A DNA stretch of 64,000 bases from assembly GCA_013368375.1 (NCBI GenBank), contig JAACJP010000043.1, positions 329,080 to 393,079 on the forward strand, given 5' to 3'. The notes beneath the pieces are model-generated. The model saw only the letters and a list, made by a program, of their open reading frames with translations. It was not told where the DNA came from and made no database searches. This DNA comes from Tricholomella constricta (lineage: Eukaryota > Basidiomycota > Agaricomycetes > Agaricales > Lyophyllaceae). Made by a program: the position numbers and the translations under genes. Below, one piece after another: positions 11,978 through 25,800 of this stretch (its first letter is position 1; each line of letters begins with the position of its first letter).

Positions 11978-12280
11978 TAAAACAATGGCCTTCAACAACC
12001 GGACCACAAGATTGCTTGTCAAAGATGAACAAGACGTGATTCCTGCTCTAGTTTCGGCTACCGTCAGCCACCTAGTACAGCTCGATCAGATGACTGTAGA
12101 GGATATCACCAGAGATCACATCGGACTCTTGAGAACTATTTGGTGCTTGGAGATGCGAGTGGCGAGTCTGATAAGGTCAGGGAGTCACGAACAGTACTCC
12201 CGTATCTCAAGTATACATTGAGCAGCTCCTCGGCCCCAAACAACTCGATCATATTCATCTACTAGCCACGCGCTTTGACT
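11978..12280 (+). repeat. duplicated upstream segment, copy 2
   Basis: Counterpart of 5066-5290, here longer and carrying a 78-codon frame from ATG at 11984 (MAFNNRTTRLLVKDEQDVIP at its start) to 12221. Both copies share the ends and the block around GAGATGCGAGTGGCGAGTCT. Its position before the second FunK1 gene supports duplication of a unit of about 3.9 kb. Confidence 0.6.
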
Positions 12281-12682
12281 CATATGAGTGGTGCTGAGAT
12301 GCGAGGTCTTTGAAAGATGGTGTGTGGCACGCACTGGCTGCCGTGCAGTGTGGAACAAATTGCAACTTCCACAGGGAAGTTCTCATATATTCATCTGTGT
12401 CAAATAAAATTTTGCAACATGGAAGTGGCAGCCCTCAGATAGGACTCTAAATGTAAGGAGAGTGCACGATTCAATCTCAATCTGATTTGATTCGAAGTGC
12501 CGCTTGAACCGTGACATCAATCAATGTTTGAACCTGGTTTGAACGCTTGTGCGCGCTGCCAGCCCCTGTGACGACTCTCAACCTGCACTCCCCTATTTTT
12601 CTTCCGTTGCCCCGTGATTTAATTTCGTTAGCAATCTTACGGTCATATCAAGTCCTCTTACCACTTTCTAGCCCCTTTTTCG
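12281..12682. other. intergenic, no gene seen
   Basis: Spacer between the duplicated segment and the first plausible ATG of the second FunK1 gene. It has no counterpart upstream of copy 1 and no coding signal. Confidence 0.4.
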
Positions 12683-15600
12683 ATGAGAGAAAAAACACTG
12701 TGCAATATTGGAGTCGAGCAAGCGTATGAGGTACGAACTCGCATGGCGACTTGCTTGCTATCATTGCTGAACCATGCACAGAATCCCAACACACTCGTCA
12801 TACTTACCCGACCGAACTATACTCGCCATTCATCTGACGACTCTACACGATCAGATGGAACAGTGGTCAAGCCCCCATGTTTTTCATCATGTCAAGTGCA
12901 CTACTAATTTACGTGGCAGGAAGTCGATGAATTCATTTGTACCTTGCTCAATGATAACCGCTGGCACAATGCTGATCTCGTGGACCATGTCTTGGGTGGT
13001 GTCGTGTCTGTTCCTTTAGCCGCTCGTATCATGCTGTCCTTTCTATGCTGTGGAGTCCTCACTGTCGAGTTGAACGGCGCGAACGTGGATCGTGACCAGT
13101 GGCCTGAAGCGTGTAACCATGCGGCCTCGTGTGCAAGCTTTGCTTCGAAGACTGATTCAACTTCTGAAACCAAGGACTACGTCTGGACATGGGCGAAGGA
13201 ATTGGGCTCTGGAACAGGGTGTAACGCCGGGGATTTCTTCAATACTATCGGGACGGCGGCCTATCTTGCTGCTGGTATGACCGATCAAGCACGATTATCG
13301 AACCGTACACCTACCGTACGATTTACCCCTCTCTCCTGGCATCCTCTGCCACTTTACCCCTCCAATGCACAAGGCTACCAGCCGGACTTTATTGCTTTGT
13401 CGTCGTCCGCCTTTGTATCTGACCGTGACCCAACGCGTCTGAACGAATATGAAGAGAGGCCGTCCGCTCTGGGCTATATCGAAACACACTTTCCTAGTCT
13501 TTTCGAACCGTATTCTCGTCTCTTGTCAGCCCCTATGGCACTCACGACGGATAGCGATCATTCCGGAAGCGGTACCGCCCAATCTCTGAGCACCCAGCCG
13601 AAAGACGCGGAGCCCGACTCTCAGTTGCTGTCAAATCTAGTGGAGCTATCGACTCAGCTTCAAATGAACCAGCTCCCAGTCCCCCCTACGTGGTTCGCGA
13701 GCACCGTGAAGAGGTACCGTGAGTCTCGTTTTCTGGACATGTCGCGTGTTTGCTTGCCCAATGTCCTGGTGCCGGGGGAGGGACAACAGACGCGCATGGG
13801 GCCAGCTGTGGCACGGTGTTCTGTTCATATGCACCAGCAGCGACGTACACAACCCTGGCTACGGTTCTCCCTGGGTCTGATGGCGACGAAGGACGAGCTC
13901 GGACTTCTGCGTGCTGACGCGACAGGGATGGAGGGGTGCGTTTTCAGGAAGGATACTGGGCGTGGCGTGATCGAAGCCATCCGGCTATCGCTCGGAATCA
14001 TGTTAGCGACGGATCAAGAGCTGGGCCACCATCCAGCGTTCTCGTTGCGGGACACGGAGGCGCCGTCGGTGCCAGAATTAGATGCGACGACCGGCGACCA
14101 ACGCCCAGCACCCGCAACGAATCCAGAAGATCAGTGAAGAAAGCAAGGACCGACGGTGCCAGTCCTTCGATGCGAGATCCTCCACTACCAGCAAAGTACC
14201 GATTTAAAGAGGTCAATTTCATTACGCTGGAGAACAGCAAGCGCCATCTTCCAGAGTCTCTAGTGTCGACCGAGACTCATACTCGATATTACACCAAGTA
14301 TCTCCTCGAAGACCGAGGCTCCCTCGTCGGACGGTGCACGCGGATCTGGTGTGCATACCGGGAGGTGTCGGGGTCGGAAAGGGAGTCCCTGGCCTCAGTC
14401 CACAAGATCGATCCTGACGTGCCCATCCTTATCGGTCCATACGCTCTGAAGTTTTACTGCGCAGATATACACACTGATACCTATACGCAAGACATTCTGA
14501 AGGTGGCGCAGAAGGCACAGGACGCAGGGATAATCAAACATGTACTCTTGCCGACCGAGTGCGTCATTTGTATCCATCCATCCATGTGCAGCTAAATGAT
14601 GTTTCATTTTGTAGTGTCTGGTACTTGGGTAAAATCTCGGACGTCGTGCGCAATTCAAAGATCGTTGCCACAAAACACGAAAACACGCTTTTTGATAGTA
14701 TCAAAGACCGAGAGGAAACTGTCACAATCTCGGCGTTCAAACGCACGTTGGCCCAATTCGAGACGGGCTACGAGTTCTACGGCGCTATCATCGGCGTGCT
14801 GAAAGGTGAGCGCTCGGGCTGCTCTATCCCTCAGGCTCACCCATTTTGACTGAGCTCGCAGCAATCGGCGAACTACAGGACGCAGGCTTGATCCATCGCG
14901 ACATCAGCTTCGGAAACATCGTCTTAAGTGACGAAAAATATGCCAATCCCGACAAGAAATGTGAAAGCGTCAACGTAGACTTTGGTGATGGTAATTCGGT
15001 TGAGGCTGTGCTTGTCCGCCGCCAATCCGCCCCCATGCCCTCGTCTGGTGGCCTCCATGACCTTGACATGGCCGCCTCCATTCCAAAGAGTGTACCAAAA
15101 CTCGAACACCTGGTTCTTTGGACGTCAAAGGGCTTGAAAAAGGTAAGGCTCAGTTGGCAAAATTGTACTGCTCTCACAGCTGTCTTTGATAGATTTCCAA
15201 GCCTCTGACAAACGAGGGAAACATAGGGCCGGATTTTCGTACTGTAAGTTACATGACTGCTTTGATGACGCGATGTCCATGCTGACTTGGCCAGGGCACG
15301 ATACCGTTCATGTCAATTCCACTTCTCTCGGGGGAGCCGAACTCTGTCTATGATGATGTGAGCCATACTATGCAATATTATCCTGCGACACTCACTGATT
15401 ACCATTCTTTCAGCTGCAGAGCACCTTCTTCGTTCTCTATCTCTCAATGCTCACCTTCGACACCCCGGCTCCGAACTGCTACCCGGAAGCGCCACGGACA
15501 ACCTTGCCACATTGGCCGACAGAGGTGCAAGAATGGGCGGATGATTATGTGTCTATGAAGGATCTAGGGATTCGAAAACAAGACTTCTTCCAATCTAGAG

Positions 15601-15836
15601 CAGGCTGGCTGGTATGTCTGATCGACAATGGCTTAAAGTTCTGGCTGGTTGATCCTGTGGATCGGACGCTCGACGAATGCCACGGCGCCGCTTTGTTGGA
15701 ATTCCACCAGGCCATATGGAACTGGTTAGAAGACAAAGGGGGTGTGTACATGAGGACCAACGTTGGTGCCAAACCTCGTGAAGTAGCTGCCGCTTTGGAG
15801 AGAATTGTGGAGCAACACAAGGATAGAATATCCTAG
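12683..15836 (+). pseudogene. FunK1-family protein kinase, copy 2 (7-bp deletion)
   Basis: Paralogue of the gene at 5780. A short first exon (from ATG 12683 or 12743) contains NYTRHSSDDSTRSDGT and joins over a 57-nt intron to 12920 onward. Later exons are 14615-14805, 14862-15142, 15193-15243, 15295-15357 and 15414-15836, matching copy 1 intron for intron. The intron at 6453-6504 of copy 1 is missing here. At 14134 the sequence lacks 7 bp present in copy 1 (CCGGACT after GATCAG), giving an immediate TGA. The frame stays open downstream after the shift. The encoded fragment would stop before the kinase core. HRDISFGNIVL, DLDMA and the TGTIPFMS-type block are retained. The sequence from about 14.9 kb on is nearly identical to copy 1, introns included, while the 5' half is much more diverged. 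Confidence 0.75.
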
Positions 15837-16167
15837 ATTTCATACACGACAATCACACTTTTGTTTTTATGCCACTTACTCTGTAGTAGTAGTAGCAGCA
15901 TTACCGGCATGGCTGTAAATACTTGAACGTCATTCACAGCTATATCGTTCCCCTGGTCGCAAGAAATGGTGTTCTGATTTGTGCGCCCATTTGGTATATA
16001 CATCGACATCGAGCAGCGCCGAGCAGCGCCGTCGCCACAACTCCGACACGCCTTGTAATTAATTCTGTAATCGTTAGAAATAGCCAGTTCGGATTAATAA
16101 ATCTGTCATCGGTACATATATAGAATCCTCATGGGAGTTCGAGAAAGCAACACGGGGGCCAAATTTT
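15837..16167. other. intergenic, no gene seen
   Basis: Convergent spacer between the FunK1 relic (+) and the OYE gene (-). It holds a short GTA/GCA triplet run near 15885 and a tandem CGAGCAGCGC at 16011-16030. Confidence 0.5.
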
Positions 16168-17873
<1,706 letters not shown>

Positions 17874-19155
17874 CTACCCGTCCAACGACGGAGCACGTCC
17901 TTTAACATGTACCCGCGCATCTTCTGGTAAATCCAACCCAAACACCTCCTTCAACGCTCGTATCCTCTCCAAATCGCTGCCCAACGTCCGAATCATAACT
18001 GAACTGCTCCCAATATTCCTCCTCACCTCTCTCCCAAACATCACATACTTGAACATCAACGTGCTCTTGACACCTTCAGTCACCTGGCGTCTTTCCGCTT
18101 CTGCCTGGGCCCTTGCTTCTTCGTCAGAAGGGTCGACATTATCTAGAAATTCGTATTTGATGCATAGAAGGTTATGCCAGAATATACCCTCAGGTTTCGT
18201 TGAGATGACGAGGGAGGCGTTCTCTGCATCGATGGGGAAGCATTCGTTCTCGGCGAAAGTGTAGAGCAGCCGCCAGGGAAGGGGGGTGCCGTCACTCCTC
18301 GTGTGGCACAGCTCCAGCGTCCAAAGATAGTCTGCACGAGACGTCAAGGCGCCAGCAACGTCTGGGCAGAAATAAATATCCAGGATCAATGTTTGAGGTG
18401 GTAGATAAAAGTCCCTACCGAGACTAGATGAGGGATGTACGCCCCGCCTCAGTCGATGCTTCTCCATCGCTGTGGTCCCCATGACTGTGTTCCCCTCTCT
18501 ATCAGAGAGAAGGATCGGCCTCACGAGTCCCGTCGAGCCAAAACCGACGTCGACGAGATACGTCTCGTTACTTCCTTTGTAAGGTTGTACGAAGACGACC
18601 ATATGCGAGGTTGCTGTGAACTTTGGTGGGTTTTTTACGTCTTCTGGGGTCATGTTCACACGTGCCGAGCCAGCATACGCTCTGCGAAACAACCCGAAGT
18701 CAGCGGCCTCTCAGATATGTGGAGCAAGTGTAAGTACCGGTACCCGAGCCCCCGCAACATGTTCATGAACAGCCCATTCTGTCCGAAACAGTATGAACCT
18801 TTGTGGTTGATGACCATCCTTTCAAATGCGCCCTGAAGGCTCACATCAATCGTATGGTGGGCGGTACTGTCCATTCAACCGAAGCCATTCAGCTCCCAAT
18901 ACCCTATAGTATACTCATCGGGACTCACTAGTGCATTTCGGTGTTCTCGAACGGGAACGCGATGAGATGCAGCCTCGTCAACACCTCGAGGTGGTCTAGC
19001 GTGTGAGGGAAGGCGCCGCCTGATATCTCAGCATCGCTGTAGGATCTTGGAAATCCAATCCGAGAGAGCCATTGGATGATTTGACCGGCCGAGTATGCGG
19101 AGGGAAGGGGCTTGATGTATTGCCCGTCCTGGAGAGTTCCAGCGTCGGTGGGCAT
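17874..19155 (-). CDS. arylamine N-acetyltransferase (NAT)
   Basis: NATs move an acyl group from acyl-CoA to arylamines and hydrazines through a cysteine intermediate in the cytosol. In fungi they detoxify aromatic amines. Three exons (18929-19155, 18738-18866, 17874-18681) join to 387 aa with intact GT..AG sites. The catalytic triad is visible: Cys in KGSYCFGQNGLF, His in ATSHMVVFV, Asp in YLVDVGFGS. The N-terminus has the family LTRLHLIAFPFENTEMHY block. The protein is longer than bacterial NATs (about 280 aa), as is common in fungi. I chose the ATG at 19155 (MPTDAGTLQ) because the frame upstream is not protein-like. Confidence 0.9.
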
Positions 19156-19840
19156 GGCTGGGATCAACGCGTGACGCTCTTCTCGATGCGTATTATGGGT
19201 ACGGGCATAATATTCAGCCTGGTAGGACTTCAATTGGATGACTGATTGACGTCTGACTCTAGTGAATCGAGATAGATGCGCCTGATTCGCCGAAAGTCCC
19301 GGAGGGCACTTGAATATAACAACCGCAAACAACGTCAATCACGATAATGGTCACCCCTGGGCAAGAGTCCACAGACGCTGGGTCTTACTCGATTGCAATC
19401 AAAAGAAGAAGAAGGTCGGAATTTGAAAGAAGGAGAAGGCAGGATTGATGGGGGTCTGGCCCATCAGCCAAACACATGGCATGCTTGCTGACATTTTTAC
19501 TCTTATCCTCCTTTTTAAGGCATCATTGTCACATTGTGACCTAAATAACTGCAAAATATATCCTGTCCGTATATGGAGCACCACATACTGTTCTGGGCAA
19601 ACCATGGAATGATAAAGGACCCGCAGCAATGGCTTACTGGGTCGCCTTGGAAATCAGCCGTGAAAATCGCTCTTTTTTCCTCGGAGAAGCTCTCTCCTTG
19701 TCGGTGGAGGTCTTGGACCGATAAAATTCTGTTCTTCCATCTATTTTGAGTGTGCTGTAGAATTTGGGATACCTGCAGAGGTTTGGAGAACTCGTCAATT
19801 TACTTACTCCCTCTGTTCGGGATTTCTGTGCTTGCCCACC
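19156..19840. other. divergent promoter region, no gene seen
   Basis: Spacer between the NAT gene (-) and the transposase-like gene (+). At 19298-19324 it carries a word of about 27 bp (GTCCCGGAGGGCACTTGAAT then ATAACA) that recurs with two or three changes at 40663-40690. I looked for terminal inverted repeats of the downstream gene pair here and found none. Confidence 0.4.
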
Positions 19841-22800
19841 ATGTCAAGACAACGGATCACAATTCAGGACTTGCTAAATCCTCTGGAGCACTCTGCAGGT
19901 CATGACTTGGATGCCCCAAATGCTCCAATTCCTGTGCAATACAACGTACAGCTTAACAGGCAGACAGTTCTCTCAAAGTTATATACCTATCCTTTGAACA
20001 CATCACTGGAATACCCCGAAACCAGTGGCGCAGATTCTGATATAGGACCTGTGGGACACCTCTTCAGCTTAGACCCCCTGGCTTGGACTAGACCTCTACT
20101 GGATGCTGTATATTCAAGAGGTCCACCCAAAGGATACTCTAAGCCATCGGAACCCATCTATTGCAGCCTCCTTCGAAACATTGAAACCAACGAACTTGTT
20201 CCTTGTAGAAAAAAACACTCTACATGTATGTCCCTCTCCTCTTTCAGGCTCAGAAAGCTCATTAGCGTTGTTTAGGCCAAGGCATGAAGATCTGTCCATT
20301 TGGCGATCGTGAATTCTTAACAAAGGCCCATACTCTTGCTACTCCGGAGACGTTGCGCCTCAGACTTGTGGAGAGCAGGGGAGAGCCTATAGACGGCACT
20401 ACTTCTGGCAGGGATGTCTTTATGAATACCTCGGCATTTCTTTGCGCCCTTCAAAGGCTTGGTTGCATGGGTGCTCTCCATGAGACCACCATACCTAGAT
20501 CAGATGAAGAAGAGGCTAGACGCCTTGAGCGACTTGCTCACGAATCTTATCTTGCCAGGGGATACTCAGGAGGAAAGGTGACATGCGATGGTAGATTTGT
20601 GTTTGGCTATTCGTATTCTGGGAAGCCCTTTATAAAGTTAGTTAGTTGTCGCTTTGGCTGCTTTAATAGTCAATTTAAATGTGTTTCTCCAGATGCGAAC
20701 ATTATTCTAAGAAATTAAATCGGGACCACTACTGCAACATGAGCCTAGAGACCACCGGCTCCTATGATGTGGAATACATCGAGGCTGTGTTAAACAATGA
20801 CTTGGATGAGATAGCGAGAATTGAGCGCCGAGCCTTAGGTGTGATGGGCACTGGTCCTCTGGCGACCTGCACTACAGTGGCAAATTTTTCCGAGCAAAAA
20901 CTTTTTTGTCGTGCGTATAAAGTTGTCTTTTACCGCAGGATTCATTTCTAAATGTCATTGTTGGATAGCGTCAGTACACAGAGACGGCAATAATTGCTTG
21001 ATCCAACCAGCACTTGAGCGTGTCCTCTGTACATGCAGATATCATGAATACGAGCCTCTGGAGGAATACCGACATGTCTGTCCCTATATCCTTGTCACCT
21101 CCAAAGGACCACACTCTCATCCTATTCCTACACCTACCAAAACACCTCGTCACCTTCGCGATCAGATCTGTGATCTCCTCTGCTCCATGAAAGATACTGA
21201 TCTTGCGGATATGAACCCAAGATCCTTCATTCGCAGTGCAGTGGTTGAAGCATATCTAAAAAGAAAACTTCCCAACACTATTGGCCCGACGCTCAGTGAC
21301 GTTCATGCATCATTGGCTAATCGGTATCACTTGAAGGCATATATTGATCAAATCAAGAAGGAATGCTTCCCTTGTGGCACAGGATGGGATGATATGACAT
21401 TAAAGCATGAGATACAATGTGCGATATACTGACACTTACCTAGGAGTTTGTTATCTCTTTGAACAACAAAATGTTCATCTCCCATCAGAGCTCCACTACA
21501 TTTGCCGAGTGATAGATATTCCTTATGCGGAGGCCAGTAACAACGATGACGAGGGAGACGACACGGAGGATGAGGAGTGTAATCAAACTGACCGCCTTCA
21601 GATAATTGTTTGCATGACCAAGGATTCCAGTCGCCGCCTTTTAAATGCTCAGTATCTTCAAAGCGACATCGGTCACAAAAGAGTTGTTGGCTTTAAAGAA
21701 TTTGAGGTCACCTGTGTGGATAGAGAGACCAATACAAGTGAGTTTGCACCTAATAATATATTTGGCCAGCTCACAAGTTGAATTATTCAGGTATGACGCT
21801 CTGTCGTGTATATTTAAACAGGCAGACCGGGCAAGCACATCTGCGCGTTCTAGAAGAAATAGAGAGTATAGTAGAAGAAGATATGGGTACCCGTCTGCGC
21901 TGGCGGCACATACATGGTGCAAGTGGTTCAGATGATTATCAGGGCATGATCCTACAGTGGACGGCAGATCAGCACCTTGGCCAGGCAAAAGGTCAGAATC
22001 TCGATAATGTTTTTTTTCGTAACTTAGTAAAGAAATCTAGGGTTGGGATTGCACCTTCAACGCCTTGCACAAAGGAGCATTACCAAACTGGACCTGCATC
22101 AGCAGGATCGAACTGTGGCATCTCTTTCTCCTTTGGAACATCTGTGGCGAGTTTTTCGTCTCTGTTACGTTCACTTCCTTAGGAACATACGCAAGTGCGC
22201 TGTAAGCGACGAAGTCAGAAACCTCATGCGAAGTCTAGTCTGTATAACTCATTGTGAATGGGACGAGACTATTGAGCAGATTAAGGAGAAGGGAGGACAG
22301 GCAGCATTGAGTAAGTCCTCATGTCGTACAGAGACAACTGTTAGGGCAACCTTACAGTGGAGCGCTATCACACTGACAAGGGGGAATCCGAAGTTATATT
22401 ATGTACAGTAAGGAATGTAGTAAAGGCAGGCCTACCTGACAAGGGGGAATCCGAAGAGAATAGACTAAAGGATTCCCAGATGTCAGGGGAACGACTATAT
22501 ACGACGTATGTACGTGAGGGCAGGTCCTCTAAGGTATACTGTACATGTAATGACAGGGAAGGGTCAGTGGCGCGTGTATGTACATGTCCCCGACGCTGTC
22601 CGACCCTCGTGACTCAGGGTGCAGGCACGAGGTTGGGCGCGTGATCATCTGAGGAGTGATCGGTCACGTGCTCATCCGAAGAATCGGATGGTCACGTGAT
22701 CGCAGTCAGGGGACGGTTGGTGATTAAATGAGTGTATGGGTATGTAGGAGTATGAACACAACGCTGGGGGCGGAGCGTCGGGGATGCGATCGGGATCGGG

Positions 22801-25800
22801 ACGAGAGCGATCGTGCGCAGTCGGGGGACGACCAGAGAGCGTCGGAGGGCGTGAACGGGAGTTCCCCTGACATCACCCCCCCTTTTGAATCGCAACGACT
22901 CGGTGCGGGGTGATGCTGGCGAAGACAGCAGGGGACAACGTGAAGATTCCGCGAATGTGGCGTGCGGCGTCGGGGTGGTCGCGATGGAACTTGCGTACCA
23001 GGTCGGGGGCGGAGACATGTTCGCGAGGCTCCCAGGAGGCTTCCTCATAGCCGTATCCTTTCCACAGAACTTTGTACTGAAGTTTCTTGCGGAAGATACG
23101 GCTGTCGAGGATTTTGTCAACCTCGTAATGGGGTTCATCGTCGATGATGTCGGGGGGCGGTGGTGGATCGGCTCGCCGACCTTGGATCGGGTCGGCAACG
23201 GCGGGGACGAGCTTCACGACGTGGAAGACCGGGTGGATGCGCTTCATGGACTGAGGCAGCAGAAGACGATATGCGAGCGGGCCGACTCGCCTTTGCACGA
23301 CGAACGGACCAAGGTAGCGATGCGACAATTTCTTGGACGGTCGGGTCGTAGAAATGTCGGTCGCATCCAAGTACACCTTGTCGCCGGGCTGGTAGTCGGG
23401 CGCTGGGGCATGTCGCTGGTTGTAATACCGTTCCATGTCGTCTTTCGCCTTTGAAAGCGCCGCCTTGGCTTCCTCCTGTGCTTCCTTCATGCGCTCCACG
23501 AACTCGTCGGCCGACTCGTTCTTGGAAGCGCCCCGACGCGGCTCGAAGCCCATGCGCGGATGCCGACCAGTGTCGAGCAGGAAGGGGGTCTACTGCGTCG
23601 CCGAATGTACGTGGTTGTTGTAACTGAATTCGGCGTCGGGCAGGAGATCCTCCCAGTCGTTCTGGCGCTCGTTGCAGAAGACCCGCAAGAATTGTTCCAG
23701 CTCCTGATTCACGCGCTCGGTCTGTCCATCGGTCTGCGGGTGGTACGCCGTCGAAGCCGACAGCTTGATACCCAGGAGTCGGTACAGTTCGCGCGTGAAT
23801 TCGGCGACGAACTGTGGACCTCGATCGGAGATGAAGGCGTCTGGGAGACCGTGGAGCTTCCAGACGTGGCGACGGTAGAGGTTCGCAGCCCCCAAAGCCG
23901 AACAAGTCGTGTGCGACGCGATGAAGTGCGCGCGCTTTCCGACCGAATCCACGATGTTCATGATCGCGTCGTGGCCATTGGACTCGGGGAGTTCGGTGAT
24001 GAAGTCGACCGACACGACGTTCCATCGGCCTTCAGGGATTGGGAGCGACTGCAGCTGTCCAACAGGGAGTTGGCGGCGGGGTTTCGTGCGCAAGCACATG
24101 TCACAGGTGCTGGTGTAGGACCCGATGAAACGCGACATCTGGGGCCACCAGTAGTTGCGCGACACCAGCTCTAACGTCTTCCAGCGACCTGGGTGACCAG
24201 CGACCTTGGAGTCGTGGTGGTGCTCCACGATGCGTCGGCGGAGGTCAGGAACGTTCGGGACGTAGATCCGTCCACGGAACGTGAGCAGACCGCCTTCCTC
24301 TCCCCACTCGCCGAAGCGAAGAGAGCGACCGGCGATCTTGGATGCCTTGACCAGTTGCGCCGCTTTCGCGACCGCATCCTCCTGTGCACCGTCACGGTTG
24401 CCCTTGCGAATTGCCTTCAGTACGTCATCCTCTTCTCCGACCAGTACGAGACCTTCAGTCGCGCGAACCGCGAAGAACTCGGGCTTGAGCAGCACAATGT
24501 CGGCATTGTCGGCACTCCCGTCGCCGTGGTCGGCTCGACGCGACAAGGCGTCGGGTTTGCCCATGCTGCGACCAGGGCGATGGTGGAGAGCGAAGTCGAA
24601 GTTGGCGAGATAGAGCGACCACCGAGCTTGACGCCGATTGAGTTTCTTCGCGGTGAGGAAGTACTCGAGGTTTTTGTGGTCGGTCCAGATCTCCACCTTG
24701 TGCTTCGCACCTTCTACGAAATGTCGCCACTCCTCTAGAGACCGAATGATCGCCAGCATCTCCTTGTCGTGGATCTCGTAGTTCCGCTCGACCGCATTCA
24801 AACTCTTCGAGTAGAACGCGACCGGGTGCCACTTGCCGTCGGTCGGCGACTCCTGCGAGAGGACCGCGCCCGTTGCGAAGTCGGACGAGTCGGCTTCGAT
24901 GCGATACTGTCGGTCGTCGTCGGGGAACATGAGGACTGGCCCCGACGTGATCGCCTCCTTCAGGAGTTGGAAAGCCGACTGTTCCGACTCTTCCCAGCGC
25001 CAGGCGACGTCCTTGCCTGTCAGATCGAACAGGGGTCGGGCGTGGTGCGAGAAGTCCTGGACCAACCGTCGGTAGAAATTGGTGAAGCCTAAGAACGCTT
25101 GCACCTCTTTCTTGTTCCTCGGCGCCGGCCATTCCGACACTCCAGCGACCTTGACTGGGTCCATTTCCGCTTGCCCGTGCGAGATGATTAGCCCAAGATA
25201 CTCGATCTTGGTCTGTTCGAACTCGCATTTCTCGGGTTTTAAGAACAACTGATGTTCGCGGAGTCGGTCCAATACGAGTCGCGCGACCCGACGGTGCTCC
25301 TCGAGAGTCTTGGTGTAAATCAAGATATCGTCGAGGTACACGCAAACAACACCCTCGGCGATCAGATCGCGGAAGATGTCGTTCATCATGGTCTGGAATG
25401 TCGCTGGGCTATTTGTGAGGCCGAAGAACATGACAAGCGGCTCAAAGAGACCGCGGTTCGTCCGAAACGCTGCCTTCCACTCGTCGCCTTCCTTGATCCG
25501 AACGTTGTTGTACCCCCATCGGACGTCTAGCTTGGTGAAGTACCGCGCGCCGCGAAGGTTGTTCACCAGTTCGCTAATGAGGGGCAGCGGGTACCGATTC
25601 TTCACCGTAAGCGCGTTGAGCGTCCGATAGTCCTGTACCAGTCGGAGCGACCCGTCCTTCTTCTTGATGAAGAAGACCGGCGACGCCATGGGCGACTTGG
25701 ACGGTCGGATGCGACCTGTCTCGAGGTTCTCTTTAAGGAACGCGTCGAGTTCGACCTGTTCTGCCGGTGACAGCGGGTAGACCTTCGTGCCGGTTGGCGA

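Noticed and set aside
12896..12919. 24-nt intron before FunK1 copy 2 main exon
   Set aside because: Too short for spliceosomal removal here. A donor 33 nt further upstream gives a normal 57-nt intron in the same phase.
24193..24738. Long plus-strand open frames across 22.9-28.0 kb
   Set aside because: They are antisense shadows of the GC-rich gypsy polyprotein, which has continuous domain motifs on the minus strand.
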